64,000 nucleotides of DNA, taken from assembly GCA_014191855.1 (NCBI GenBank), contig BJHF01000003.1, positions 1 through 64,000 on the forward strand, in the 5' to 3' direction. The DNA is from Deltaproteobacteria bacterium (GTDB lineage: Bacteria; Myxococcota_A; UBA796; SXON01). A program made the position numbers and the translations under genes. Of the stretch, positions 1 to 9,708 are shown in pieces (position 1 is the first letter of the stretch; each line of letters opens with the position of its first letter). Below the pieces are notes generated by a model. It ran no database searches, was not told where the DNA came from, and saw only the letters and a program-made list of their open reading frames with translations.

Positions 1-784
1 CGGCGATGTCGAGGTTGGACATGATCTTCAGACGGCTCGTGATCGCGTGCTTGAGCCGGAGCGGCGGCTTCATGACCTCGTAGAGCATGCCGTCGATGCG
101 GTACCGGATGCGAAGCTGCTTTTCGTAGGGTTCGATGTGGATATCGGAGGCGCCCTTGCGGATCGCGTCGAGCAGCACGAGGTTGACGAGCTTGACGACG
201 GGTGCATCGCCGGCGCTCTTCTCGAGGTCGAGGACGTTGATGTCTTCGTCTACATCCCCGCCCAGCTCCAGGTCTTCTTCACCTTGCGAGAAGTCCACCA
301 TGACGTCTTCAAAGGTGACGTTGCTGGTGTAGTACTTCTCGATCGCCTCGGCGATCTGCCCTTCAGACGCCACCACGATGTCGATGTTGAAGTTCGTGAT
401 GAACTTGATGTCGTCGACCGCATAGATGTTCGACGGATCGGCCATCGCGACGATGAGCGTGTTGCCGGACTTGTTGATCGGGATCACCTGGTGGCGAACC
501 ACGACCTCCTTCGGGATGAGCTTGAGGACTTCGGAGTCGATCTCGAAGTCTCTCAGGTTGATCGAGGGCACTCCGTAGTGCTTGCTGAGGAACGAGGTGA
601 GCTCGTTCTCCTCGATGTACCCGAGCTTCGTGAGCTGGTGCCCGAGTCGGCCGCCCGTGGCCCGCTGCGTCTCCATCGCTTTCTGAAGCTGCAAGGGCGA
701 GACGAGGTTCTCGCGGACAAGCAGCTCACCGAGCCGCGCGTTGGACACACCGGATCCGGGGGTCGATTTCCGTTCGTCAGCCAT
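1..784 (-). CDS. pilB: Type IV pilus assembly ATPase PilB, N-terminal part (truncated by window start)
   Basis: Reverse-strand translation from ATG at 784: MADERKSTPGSGVSNARLGELLVRENLVSPLQLQKAMETQRATGGRLGHQLTKLGYIEENELTSFLSKHYGVPSINL... continuing to ...GASDIHIEPYEKQLRIRYRIDGMLYEV; typical PilB/GspE N-domain. Absent from the ORF track because no stop lies in the window. Confidence 0.9.
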   Translation of the reverse strand, partial: MADERKSTPGSGVSNARLGELLVRENLVSPLQLQKAMETQRATGGRLGHQLTKLGYIEENELTSFLSKHYGVPSINLRDFEIDSEVLKLIPKEVVVRHQVIPINKSGNTLIVAMADPSNIYAVDDIKFITNFNIDIVVASEGQIAEAIEKYYTSNVTFEDVMVDFSQGEEDLELGGDVDEDINVLDLEKSAGDAPVVKLVNLVLLDAIRKGASDIHIEPYEKQLRIRYRIDGMLYEVMKPPLRLKHAITSRLKIMSNLDIA

Positions 785-834
785 GGGGTTCCTCTGGGCG
801 CGCGCCATGGTAGCGCACTCGCGGGCCGCGCGGG

Positions 835-1908
835 CTAGCGGAGTTCGCCTTCGGCACCTTTCGGGGCCGCCGGACTCGAACGATCCTCGATCACCAGCCG
901 GGAGATCATGCTCATCGTGTCGGGGTTCACGCGCGCGGCGAGCGTCCAGACGCCCGTTGGATCGCGCCAGCCCGCGAAGGCCACTCCGTCGTCGCCGCCC
1001 TCCGAGCGCCCCTCCGCAGCATCCGCGCCGGGGAGCGCGCCGCCGCTCCGATGCTGAAGGGTCCAGTCGGCGCCGAGGCCGAAGTAGAGGCACACCACCA
1101 CGCCGGCGTCGTAACGGCCGCCGACGAGGCGCAGGGATTCACGGCTCAACAAGGGACATTCCGCGAGCGGGGGGGGCGCACCCGCTTCCTGCAGGCGCGC
1201 AGCCAACCGCAGCGGATTGCCCTCGACCAGCACGCCTCCGCTGGCCGAGAGCGCATCGTCGTGCAGCCGCACCGGATCCGGAGGCCGCCACGCGGACCAG
1301 CCTGCGAAGCCGAGGATCGCGAGGAGGGCGGCGCCACCGGCGAGGGCGAGGCGGAGTCGGGGTGGCGCGGGCGGGCGCTCGGGCGGGAGCGTGACGCCAG
1401 GCGGGAGGATCAGCGCATCCCCCGGCGGATTTCGGAGGAGCGCGGTGTGGACCAGCAGGCGCGCGTCGGTGTCGGCCGAAGGTTCCAGCAGGCGGTACGC
1501 GGCGCGGACCGTGGGATCGGGCGGGGTCCAGTCGAAAAAGAGATCTACGAGGTACCCGAGTCGCGTGCAGGCCGGGAGTTGGCGTACGCCCAGCTCATCC
1601 TGGGAAAGGGTGTGCGTGGGGAGCGGCCCGGTATCGGAGAAGGAAGCGAGGGCGTGCTCGTACAGCGCACGGCCCACCTGGGGCGCCACGCCCTCGTCGG
1701 CCCGAAACGACGCCGTTCGTTCCTGGAGATCCACGCGGAAGGAGCCCATCCAACCGAGGGCCTCGCTGTCCGCATCCACGAGCGCCCGGAACACCGACCA
1801 CGCCGCGCCAGCCTGGGCGTTCCAGAGCTGCGTGAACGCGGCCCCGGTGCCCGAGCGCAGCGCCCGAAGCAACCGGAACTCGGCGAGATCCATCGGGGTG
1901 AGCGCCAC
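835..1908 (-). CDS. Hypothetical single-pass membrane protein; N-terminus vaguely sigma-70 region 2-like
   Basis: 357 aa ORF; hydrophobic segment LRLALAGGAALLAILGFAGW mid-protein; N-terminus MDLAEFRLLRALRSGTGAAFTQLWNAQAG resembles ECF region 2 openings. Confidence 0.6.
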   Translation of the reverse strand: MALTPMDLAEFRLLRALRSGTGAAFTQLWNAQAGAAWSVFRALVDADSEALGWMGSFRVDLQERTASFRADEGVAPQVGRALYEHALASFSDTGPLPTHTLSQDELGVRQLPACTRLGYLVDLFFDWTPPDPTVRAAYRLLEPSADTDARLLVHTALLRNPPGDALILPPGVTLPPERPPAPPRLRLALAGGAALLAILGFAGWSAWRPPDPVRLHDDALSASGGVLVEGNPLRLAARLQEAGAPPPLAECPLLSRESLRLVGGRYDAGVVVCLYFGLGADWTLQHRSGGALPGADAAEGRSEGGDDGVAFAGWRDPTGVWTLAARVNPDTMSMISRLVIEDRSSPAAPKGAEGELR

Positions 1909-1983
1909 GGGGGAACGTCACGCCTCCGCGGTGTGCCGGCAAGCGTGGCGAACGATCCGGGGACGTGTCAGGATGGGGGCGGC

Positions 1984-3003
1984 ATGATGACCCTGCTGAT
2001 CCTCGCTGCCTGCTCCGCTCCGGAGCCGGCTGGCCGCGCAAGCTGGCGCGAAACGATGCCGGCCCCCGGGCCAGACCCGGCGCTGGCAGCAGCGGGAATC
2101 CCCCCAACCGCGAGCCCCGACCTCGCGGCGGGCATCGACACGGTGATCCTGCTCCCTGCGCAGGACGTGGTCCGCTTCGTCGCGCTCGGCGATGCCGGGC
2201 AGGGCAACGATCTGCAGTACAAGGTGGGCGATGCCATGTCCGCGATCTGCGCCATACGGGGCTGCGACTTCGCCGTGTACCTGGGGGACAACTTCTACAA
2301 CGACGGCGTGAACGACATCGACGATCCCCAGTTCGAGGAGAAGTTCGAGCTCCCCTACGCAAACATCGCGTTTCCGTTCTACGTGACGCTGGGCAACCAC
2401 GACTACGGCGCCGGCGGTTCGGGCTACGAGTTCTGGAAGGCCCCCTACTACATCGAGTACACGGATCGCTCGGAAAAATGGGTATTTCCCGCCCCCTTCT
2501 TCCGCGTGGACGCGGGCGTCGTTGAGCTGTTCTCGCTCGACACCAACGCGATCGTGTGGGGCTTCTTCGACGACCAGCTCGCGTGGCTCAACGAGCGGGT
2601 ACCGGCCTCAACCGCGGCTTGGACGGTCGCCTTCGGCCACCACCCCTACCTCTCGAATGGGCCGCACGGGAACGCCGGGCTGTACGACGGGCAGAACAGC
2701 AACGGCATCGGGGACGGCGAATACGTGAAAGAGGTCTTCGACCAGGCGATCTGCGGCAAGGTGGACCTCTACCTGTGCGGGCATGACCATAGCCGCCAGT
2801 GGTTGGAGGACACGTGCAACGGCACGGAGCTCATCGTGAGCGGCGCCGGGGCCACCACCACGAGCCTCGACGACACCAACCCCGTGCGCTTCCAGGAAGA
2901 CACCGAGGGATTCTTGTGGGTGGAGATGGACGCGACCCGCTTCACGGGCGTGTTCTACAATGAGAACGGCGTGGCCGAATTCGAGTACACGATCGAACGG
3001 TAG
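1984..3003 (+). CDS. Metallophosphoesterase, purple acid phosphatase-like lipoprotein
   Basis: Motifs LGDAGQ, YLGDNFYNDGV, LGNHDYG, GHHPYLSNG, CGHDHSRQ; lipobox LILAACS from ATG 1984 (longer ORF start at 1051 overlaps the opposite-strand gene). Confidence 0.88.
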   Translation: MMTLLILAACSAPEPAGRASWRETMPAPGPDPALAAAGIPPTASPDLAAGIDTVILLPAQDVVRFVALGDAGQGNDLQYKVGDAMSAICAIRGCDFAVYLGDNFYNDGVNDIDDPQFEEKFELPYANIAFPFYVTLGNHDYGAGGSGYEFWKAPYYIEYTDRSEKWVFPAPFFRVDAGVVELFSLDTNAIVWGFFDDQLAWLNERVPASTAAWTVAFGHHPYLSNGPHGNAGLYDGQNSNGIGDGEYVKEVFDQAICGKVDLYLCGHDHSRQWLEDTCNGTELIVSGAGATTTSLDDTNPVRFQEDTEGFLWVEMDATRFTGVFYNENGVAEFEYTIER

Positions 3004-3016
3004 GGGCCGCCGAGCC

Positions 3017-4120
3017 TCAAGGACCGTGGCCGCCGCCGCCCGGCAGCATGCCATCACTCGAGTCGCAACACTCGATGATCAAGGGCGCGCCCTCGGAGAT
3101 CCATGCGCTGCCGGTGCCGTCCTGCCAGCTCACATTCGGCGCGTACCCGATCTCGCGGCCCGAGCAGCTGCCTGCGTAGGTGAGCGTATAGCGGAGCTTG
3201 GCGATGTCGTATTCGGTCGGCGCGTACGGATCCGATGGCTCCACCGCCGCCTCGAGGTCTACGCTCCAGGCGAGCTGCGTGCTGCCATCGCTCGCCACCT
3301 CCTCGCGCAGCGGGGCCGGAGAGAGGTCGCTCGCGGTCCACCCCGGGGGGAGCTTCTCGAGCACCTGGGCCGTACCGTCCTCGCGGCCGAGGTTGTGCAC
3401 CTCAAGCACCACTTCCACCGACTGCTTTCCTTCCACTTCAAACCAGTTCATGTCGCGACCAACAATGAACACGGGCCGCTCGGCGATGTAGTCCCACACG
3501 TTGTGTTGGGTTTGGGGCACCCCGTCCGCGCGGCTGTAGTCGTCGTGGTCCTCCGTCGAATCCGAGTCGTCATCGGACGCGTCGTTCGTCCACTGCGAAA
3601 CCCGGGAAGGCGCCCGCGAGCCGTTGAACGAGTACGCGGCGCCGGAGGCGGTGTACTGGTTGTGCTCAATGCACCACCAGGCCTCCTGATCGTCGCCCCA
3701 CTCTGCATAGGGAATGTGGAGCTCCTCCCCGACAGGGAGCTCGGTGTCGCTCGTCGTGCCGGCGACCGCATCCTGCGACTCCGAGCTCAGGAACGTGTAC
3801 CAGCGCTCGAAGCAGATGGCATAGGGCCCCAGGTTGTCGACCACGATCCCGGCATAGCCGTAGCCGATGGTGGCGAACCCGCGGTCTACCGCTTCGGCCA
3901 GCTCGATGCACCCGTCCGGCTCGCACTCGGGGTACTCGATGTCGAGCTCCTCCTCGGCCGAGTCATCGGCGTTCGCCGAAGGATCCGCCGCCGTGTCGTC
4001 GGCCTCCTCCGCCCAGCCGGGCCAGGCCTCAGCCGCTCCAGAGTCCTTGGCGGCGTCCGGATTCGGGCAAGCGAGCAGCAGGGTAAGGATCACGACGCCT
4101 CCGCCAAGAGAACATAGCAC
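3017..4120 (-). CDS. Hypothetical lipoprotein with acidic linker and DUF11/CARDB-like domain
   Basis: N-terminal lipobox LTLLLACPNP, Asp/Glu-rich segment, C-terminal VEVVLEVHNLGREDGTAQVLEKLPPGW. Confidence 0.65.
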   Translation of the reverse strand: MLCSLGGGVVILTLLLACPNPDAAKDSGAAEAWPGWAEEADDTAADPSANADDSAEEELDIEYPECEPDGCIELAEAVDRGFATIGYGYAGIVVDNLGPYAICFERWYTFLSSESQDAVAGTTSDTELPVGEELHIPYAEWGDDQEAWWCIEHNQYTASGAAYSFNGSRAPSRVSQWTNDASDDDSDSTEDHDDYSRADGVPQTQHNVWDYIAERPVFIVGRDMNWFEVEGKQSVEVVLEVHNLGREDGTAQVLEKLPPGWTASDLSPAPLREEVASDGSTQLAWSVDLEAAVEPSDPYAPTEYDIAKLRYTLTYAGSCSGREIGYAPNVSWQDGTGSAWISEGAPLIIECCDSSDGMLPGGGGHGP

Positions 4121-4141
4121 CGGATTCGCGACGCGGCGGGA

Positions 4142-7100
4142 TCAGTTTCCCGCGCCGAGGATGAGGAATACCGCGCCGACATTGGTGAGGCCCGTCGTGG
4201 GGGAGTCGAAGTTCGTCGCCCCGACCAGCAGATCGTCGAAGCCGTCGGCGTCCGTGTCGCCCACGAAGTCCATCGAGGCGCCGAGCGCATCCGAAAGTAC
4301 GACGCCAGTTACCGCAAAGTCGGCGGTCGTGGACGCGTAGGTGCCCGCGCTGAGCGGACCGTACCACACGCCGGCCACGCCCACGCCGCTGAGCGGCAGG
4401 TCGAAGGAGGTCGCCGAAATGCCGATGTCGTCGTTCCCATCCCCGTTGAAGTCGCCGCCGCCGGCGACCGCGCGCCCGAAGAAGTCGCCGGAGGCGTAGC
4501 CCGTGAGCCGGATGCTCGCGGTGGAAGCCGCGCCGCTCACGACCGGTGACGCGAACACGTACGCCGCGCCCGACGTGCTGGAGCCGTTGGAGGCGCCGTC
4601 CGCGCCGAGGAGCAGGTCGTCGTCCCCGTCCCCGTCGAAGTCGCCGGCGCTGTCCACCGAGCGACAAAGCTGCGCGGACGCGACGGCCGGACCGGTGAGC
4701 GTGGCATCCACGGTCGTGGAAATCGCGCCGCCGGTGAGGCTGGCATCGCCGAACACCACGTACGCGGTACCGCTGTCTGTGGCGGTACTATCCGCCTTGT
4801 AGGCGCAGATCACGATGTCGCCAATCCCATCGCCCGAGATGTCCGGAACCAGGGCGACCACTTGCCCGGCCTGGTCGGAGCTTCCCGCCGTAGCGGTAAA
4901 CGCCGCGCTCGCCGCCGTGACGAGCTTCGTGCCGGTCGTGCCTCCAAAGAAGACGCCAGCCATACCGTCATAGATGGAGGAACTGCTCCCGGTGTCGTAG
5001 CCGTAGGCACCCACGACCGCGTCATCCCGACCGTCGTCGTTCACGTCATATCCACCCGAAACGTCATATCCAACGTTGTCGGATCCCGCGCGGCCCTGCA
5101 CGATCAGGCTGGCGCCCGTCTTGGAGGTGGCGCCAACGGGGTTCGAGAACACGTACGCTTCCCCGGCGACCGAGAAGGTCCCCACCTTCATGTTGGGCGC
5201 GCCGATCAGCACGTCCGCCGTCGTCGCGCCCACAAAGCTCCCGGCACTCGACACCTGGAACCCTAGGTAATCCGCGTTCGTCGTCGAGCTTCCGCTGAAG
5301 GTCGCGTAACCGGTCGTGCTCTGGGACAGCTCGGTGTCGCCGCTGAGCGCGCCGCCCGCGTAGAGCCACGCGCGCCCGGCGTTCGTGACCATGCCCGTGG
5401 GATCGTAGGTGTTTGCGCCGAACAGGATGTCGTCGTTTCCGTCGCCGTTGATGTCCCCCACACCGGCGCCGCTCACGCCCACGTTGTCGCTCGCGGTAAT
5501 GCCAAACCAGCTCGCCTGGTCGTAGCTGGTGATGAGCCCGCCACCGGTGAGCTCGCAGCCCGTATCGGAGCCGCCGCAATCATTCACGAGGAGATCGCCG
5601 CAGATCGTGGGCGCACCCGGGTACACCGTCGCCTCCACGTCGTCGCAGTCGGTGTCGTCGGCCACGTAGTCGGTGGGCGCGCTGCATGCATACGTGCTGG
5701 TGCCCGCGTCGCCATAGCCGTCGCCGTCGGAATCCGCGTACCAGTCCACGAACAGGCCGTCGTCCACGACCGTGTCACAGTCGTTGTCCACGCTGTCGCA
5801 CACCTCGGTCGCCCCGGGGTTGATCGCCGCATCCGCCTCATCGCAGTCGCCCGAGGTGGCGGAGGAGAGCGCTTCGTAGGCGTCCGAACAGTCGCCATCC
5901 ATGGAAAAGCGAGTGTCGAGCGATCCGTCCACGTACCCATCGTTGTCGTCGTCTTCGTAACAGAGCTCCGCGCCGTCGCAGTTGTCGTCGCGACCGTTCG
6001 CCGTGGTTTCCGGGGCGCCCGGATAAACCGTGTCCAGCGCATCGTCGCAGTCCGTGTCGTCCGTGACATACCCAGGGGGCTGATCGCACACGGATACACC
6101 GACCGCGGAGTCCCCGTAGGCGTCCGAATCGCCGTCCGCATAGAACGACGCTTGCCCGGAGGCGCCGCTGTCGTCGTCATCCGCGAGCTCGTTGCAGTCC
6201 TCGTCCACGTTCGCCGGGTCGCAAATCTCGGCTTCGCCCGGGTTCACGTCGATGTCGCCGTCGTCGCAGTCCGTCGCGTCGGCGACGTAGGCGGCGGGGC
6301 GGTCGCATAGCGTGGTAGAAACGCTGAGATCCCCGTACCCGTCGGAGTCGCTGTCGGCGTACCAGGTGCCCCGACCGGAGGCGCCCACGTCGGCATCGTC
6401 GGCTAGCTCGTTGCAGTCTTCGTCGACGTTCGCTGCGTCGCACACCTCCACCTCGCCGGGGTTCACACCGGTCTCGGTGTCGTCGCAATCGGTGCTGTCC
6501 GAAACGTACCCGCTGGGCTGATCGCAGTCGATTTCGGAGGCTGCGGCATCGCCGTACCCATCGCTGTCTGCGTCGGCGAACCAGGTGGCCACGTCTACCG
6601 CCGAGTCTTCGTCGACCTCCGTGTCACAATCGTCGTCGTCTCCGTCACATCGTTCGGTCGCGGCCGGGTTTTCCGTCGCGTCCGCGTCGTCGCAGTCCGT
6701 CTCGGGCTCCGCGTTGGTCCCCTCCCCTGCATCGGCACAATCGTCGTCCACCGAGATCACGGTCGAGGAGCTGGACATCGGCCGATACCCGTCACTGTCC
6801 GCGTCCACCCAACACAGCTCCCCGCCGTTGCAGTCTTCGTCGTCGCTGTTGCCAACCGTCTCCGGGGCGCCCGGGTGGTCGTCGCCGTCGGCATCGTCAC
6901 AGTCCAAATCATCGGCGACGTAGCCCGCGGGCTGATCGCAGAGGGTGGTGGAGATCGTGGAGTCACCGTACGAATCCCCGTCCGCATCCGCAAACCAGGC
7001 CGTCGCGCCAGTCACCCCGGCGTCGGCATCGTCGGCGCTGCCGGAACAATCTTCGTCGACGTTCGCCGAGTCACACACCTCAATCTCGCCGGGGTTCTCC

Positions 7101-8953
7101 CCCGGCGCCGCGTCATCACAGTCGGTGCTGTCCGACACATAGCCGCTCGGTTGGTCACAATCGATGTCCGACCACGCTGCGTCGCCGTACCCGTCTGCGT
7201 CCGCGTCCAAGAACCACGTCGCGACGTCGATGGCCGCGTCCTCGTCGACCACGCCGTCACAGTCGTCGTCGTCCCCATCACAACGCTCGTCCGCGGCCGG
7301 GTTCTCCGTGGCGTCCTCGTCGTCGCAGTCGTCATCCGTCGCCGAAAAGCCGCTGGGCATCTCACACGCCACGATGGCCGAGCCCGCGTCCCCATAGCCG
7401 TCAGCATCCGTGTCGGCGTACCAGGTGATCGCGTCCCCCGCAGTGCTCTCGTCCACGTCACCATCGCAGTTATCGTCCACGGCATTACACAATTCCAAGG
7501 CGGCAGGGTTCACCGAGGCCGTGGTGTCGTCGCAATCCGTAGTGTCAGCCACAAAGCCGCTGGGCATCGAGCAGGCCACGGTCGTCGACGCGGCGTCCCC
7601 GTAGCCGTCCGCATCGGCGTCGGCGTACCAGGTTGACGCATCCACCGCCGTGTCCTCGTCGATCGCGCCGTCGCAATTGTCATCGTCGCCATCGCAGCGC
7701 TCGTCGGCTCCCGGATATTCGGCTTCGTCGGTGTCGTCGCAATCTCCCGCCGAGGCCAACCAACCCGACGGTTGCGTGCATGCGACCTGACTATCCGCGG
7801 GATCCCCGTAGCCGTCGGTGTCGGCGTCGTCGTACCAGGTAGACGCGTCGATCGCCGTGGACTCGTCGACCACACCGTCGCAATTGTCGTCGTCGCCATC
7901 GCAGAGTTCGTCTGCGCCGGGGAATTCCGCCGCGTTGGAGTCGTCGCAATCGGTGGTGTCAAGAACATAGGCTGACGGCTGGTCGCAGGCGGCCAGGGTG
8001 GTGGCGGCGTCTCCGTAGGTGTCGCCATCCGCGTCCGAGTACCAGATCGTGGCATCTGCAGCGGTGGACTCGTCGATCACCGTGTCGCAGTTGTCGTCCA
8101 CGTCGTTGCAGAGCTCCACGGCGCCGGGGAAGTGGTCCGCGGAGGCGTCGTCACATTCGGTGCATGCCGCGTACCCGTCTCCATCGGCATCGTCGTACCC
8201 CACGGATCCGTCGCAATTGTAGTCGTTCGGATCCGTGCAATCGGTTTCGCTCGCGTTCGGGTGCCACGCTGCGCTCGTGTCGTCACAGTCTCCACTGTAT
8301 TCGGCGTAGCCCGCAGGCTGTTCACAAGCGACGAGCGTAACGTCCGTGCCGAAGCCGTCCGTGTCGGCGTCCTCGTAGAACGTGAGCGCGTCCACCGCGT
8401 TGTCGTCGATCGCTCCGGAACAGTCGTCGTCTACGCCGTTGCAGACCTCCACGGCACCGGGGAAAATCTCGTCATCCGCGTCGTCGCAATCCTCGCAAGC
8501 CGCGATGCCGTCGCCGTCCGAATCCGCGTAGCCTACCGAACCATCACAGTTGTAGTCGTTGGGATCGGCGCAGCCGTCCTCCGCCGCATCGGGATTGTAG
8601 GCGACGTCGTGATCATCGCAGTCTCCAGCGCTGGCGACATAGCCCTCCGGCGCGGCGCAAGCGGAGAGCGGTTGGGCGGGATCGCCGAAGCCATCCCCGT
8701 CCGCATCGAGGTAGAAGACGGTAGAGTTGGTCGAGCCGTCGTCGATCTCGCCGTCGCAATCGTTGTCCAAGCCGTCGCAAAGCTCGGCGGCCCCGTCGTG
8801 CACCGTGCCGTCCTCCTCGTCGCAGTCGGCAGCTCCGACATACCCATCCCCGTCGTTGTCCACGTCGAGGCCGGTCTCCTTGCCGTCGCCCGGCGTCGTG
8901 GCCGGCAAGCAAGCCGTGGCGAGGAGCAGAATCAGGAGAGCGCGCATGAGCAA
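4142..8953 (-). CDS. Large secreted lipoprotein: tandem MopE-type putative metal-binding repeats followed by FG-GAP/integrin-alpha-like repeats
   Basis: 1603 aa; ~20 copies of DADxDGYGD...C.xPxGxVxxxxDCDDxxxxxxPGAxExCDGxDxxCDGxVDE, then repeated GDINGDGNDDILFGA / GDFDGDGDDDLLLGA blades; N-terminus MRALLILLLATACLP is a lipoprotein signal. Confidence 0.88.
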   Translation of the reverse strand: MLMRALLILLLATACLPATTPGDGKETGLDVDNDGDGYVGAADCDEEDGTVHDGAAELCDGLDNDCDGEIDDGSTNSTVFYLDADGDGFGDPAQPLSACAAPEGYVASAGDCDDHDVAYNPDAAEDGCADPNDYNCDGSVGYADSDGDGIAACEDCDDADDEIFPGAVEVCNGVDDDCSGAIDDNAVDALTFYEDADTDGFGTDVTLVACEQPAGYAEYSGDCDDTSAAWHPNASETDCTDPNDYNCDGSVGYDDADGDGYAACTECDDASADHFPGAVELCNDVDDNCDTVIDESTAADATIWYSDADGDTYGDAATTLAACDQPSAYVLDTTDCDDSNAAEFPGADELCDGDDDNCDGVVDESTAIDASTWYDDADTDGYGDPADSQVACTQPSGWLASAGDCDDTDEAEYPGADERCDGDDDNCDGAIDEDTAVDASTWYADADADGYGDAASTTVACSMPSGFVADTTDCDDTTASVNPAALELCNAVDDNCDGDVDESTAGDAITWYADTDADGYGDAGSAIVACEMPSGFSATDDDCDDEDATENPAADERCDGDDDDCDGVVDEDAAIDVATWFLDADADGYGDAAWSDIDCDQPSGYVSDSTDCDDAAPGENPGEIEVCDSANVDEDCSGSADDADAGVTGATAWFADADGDSYGDSTISTTLCDQPAGYVADDLDCDDADGDDHPGAPETVGNSDDEDCNGGELCWVDADSDGYRPMSSSSTVISVDDDCADAGEGTNAEPETDCDDADATENPAATERCDGDDDDCDTEVDEDSAVDVATWFADADSDGYGDAAASEIDCDQPSGYVSDSTDCDDTETGVNPGEVEVCDAANVDEDCNELADDADVGASGRGTWYADSDSDGYGDLSVSTTLCDRPAAYVADATDCDDGDIDVNPGEAEICDPANVDEDCNELADDDDSGASGQASFYADGDSDAYGDSAVGVSVCDQPPGYVTDDTDCDDALDTVYPGAPETTANGRDDNCDGAELCYEDDDNDGYVDGSLDTRFSMDGDCSDAYEALSSATSGDCDEADAAINPGATEVCDSVDNDCDTVVDDGLFVDWYADSDGDGYGDAGTSTYACSAPTDYVADDTDCDDVEATVYPGAPTICGDLLVNDCGGSDTGCELTGGGLITSYDQASWFGITASDNVGVSGAGVGDINGDGNDDILFGANTYDPTGMVTNAGRAWLYAGGALSGDTELSQSTTGYATFSGSSTTNADYLGFQVSSAGSFVGATTADVLIGAPNMKVGTFSVAGEAYVFSNPVGATSKTGASLIVQGRAGSDNVGYDVSGGYDVNDDGRDDAVVGAYGYDTGSSSSIYDGMAGVFFGGTTGTKLVTAASAAFTATAGSSDQAGQVVALVPDISGDGIGDIVICAYKADSTATDSGTAYVVFGDASLTGGAISTTVDATLTGPAVASAQLCRSVDSAGDFDGDGDDDLLLGADGASNGSSTSGAAYVFASPVVSGAASTASIRLTGYASGDFFGRAVAGGGDFNGDGNDDIGISATSFDLPLSGVGVAGVWYGPLSAGTYASTTADFAVTGVVLSDALGASMDFVGDTDADGFDDLLVGATNFDSPTTGLTNVGAVFLILGAGN
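5560..8880 (-). repeat. In-frame tandem MopE-like repeat array (approx. 65-70 aa period)
   Basis: Near-identical units such as STWYADADADGYGDAASTTVACSMPSGFVADTTDCDD recur throughout; boundaries approximate. Confidence 0.8.
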
Positions 8954-9005
8954 CCCGGTGGGGCGCGACGTTAGCCCCGCCCCCAGAGGCCCGCAAGTGA
9001 CGAAT

Positions 9006-9701
9006 TCACGGCATTTCGGGCATGGGCAGGGGGAGCGGGCCTTCGTCGACGAGCGCGTCTACGAGGTCGAGCGTGAGCAGCGAGGGGTTCCCCGACCACG
9101 CCACCCGGCCCCCGCGAACGAACACCGCGTGCGGCACCCCGACGACGCCCCACGCCTCCGTCATCGAGCCATCCTCCTTGCCGATCGGGAAGCGCAAGAA
9201 GCCCTGCTCGATGAACGCCGCCAACTGCTCATCGGTCGCGCCACGCGTCATCGCCGTGACGCCAATCATTCCCAGCCCGCGCGCCTCGTAGTCGCGACGT
9301 AGCAGCTCCAACCCGGGCATCTCCTGTTGGCAGTGCGGGCACCACGGCTCGAAGAAGATCACCATCGTAACCGGATGATCTGACAGCGACCCGGGCGCGC
9401 CCACCCACTGCACCACCTCCAGTGGCGGCGCCGGCTGCCCGATCGTGGCGAGATCGGCCCCCCACCCCTCCACCAGATCCCGCCACGGGGAAGTGGGCCA
9501 GTCGACCAGGAACTGGGCGATGCCCGCGTTGGCCGCCGCAACGTCCACGCGCATCACGCTCACCTGGATCGCGGACACCTGATCCTCGGCGGGCACCTTG
9601 TTGGGCAGCGGCGCATCGGGCAGCAGATCCAGCGTTTCCTGGGTGAGCGGCGCGGGCGGCGGGGCATGCGGGCACCCGAGGAGCAACAATACGGCCAACA
9701 T
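9006..9701 (-). CDS. TlpA/redoxin-family thioredoxin-like lipoprotein
   Basis: FFEPWCPHCQQEMPGLELL (CxxC), GVVGVPHAVFVRGGRV; start set to MLAVLLLLGCPHAPP to avoid the overlapping upstream gene. Confidence 0.82.
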   Translation of the reverse strand: MLAVLLLLGCPHAPPPAPLTQETLDLLPDAPLPNKVPAEDQVSAIQVSVMRVDVAAANAGIAQFLVDWPTSPWRDLVEGWGADLATIGQPAPPLEVVQWVGAPGSLSDHPVTMVIFFEPWCPHCQQEMPGLELLRRDYEARGLGMIGVTAMTRGATDEQLAAFIEQGFLRFPIGKEDGSMTEAWGVVGVPHAVFVRGGRVAWSGNPSLLTLDLVDALVDEGPLPLPMPEMP

Positions 9702-9708
9702 CGCCAGC

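Noticed and set aside
47-838. 263-aa plus-strand ORF at window start
   Set aside because: Antisense to pilB, whose reverse translation is clearly conserved.
5560-8880. Possible CRISPR-like repetitive DNA
   Set aside because: Repeats are long, coding, imperfect and in frame; no short direct repeats with unique spacers.
4142-8953. RTX toxin interpretation of the Asp-rich protein
   Set aside because: No GGxGxDxUx nonapeptides; motifs fit MopE and FG-GAP repeats better.
4500-8974. Many Ser-, Thr- or Arg-rich ORFs on both strands over the MopE gene
   Set aside because: Frame-shifted or antisense readings of the Asp/Cys repeat array; repetition keeps alternative frames open.
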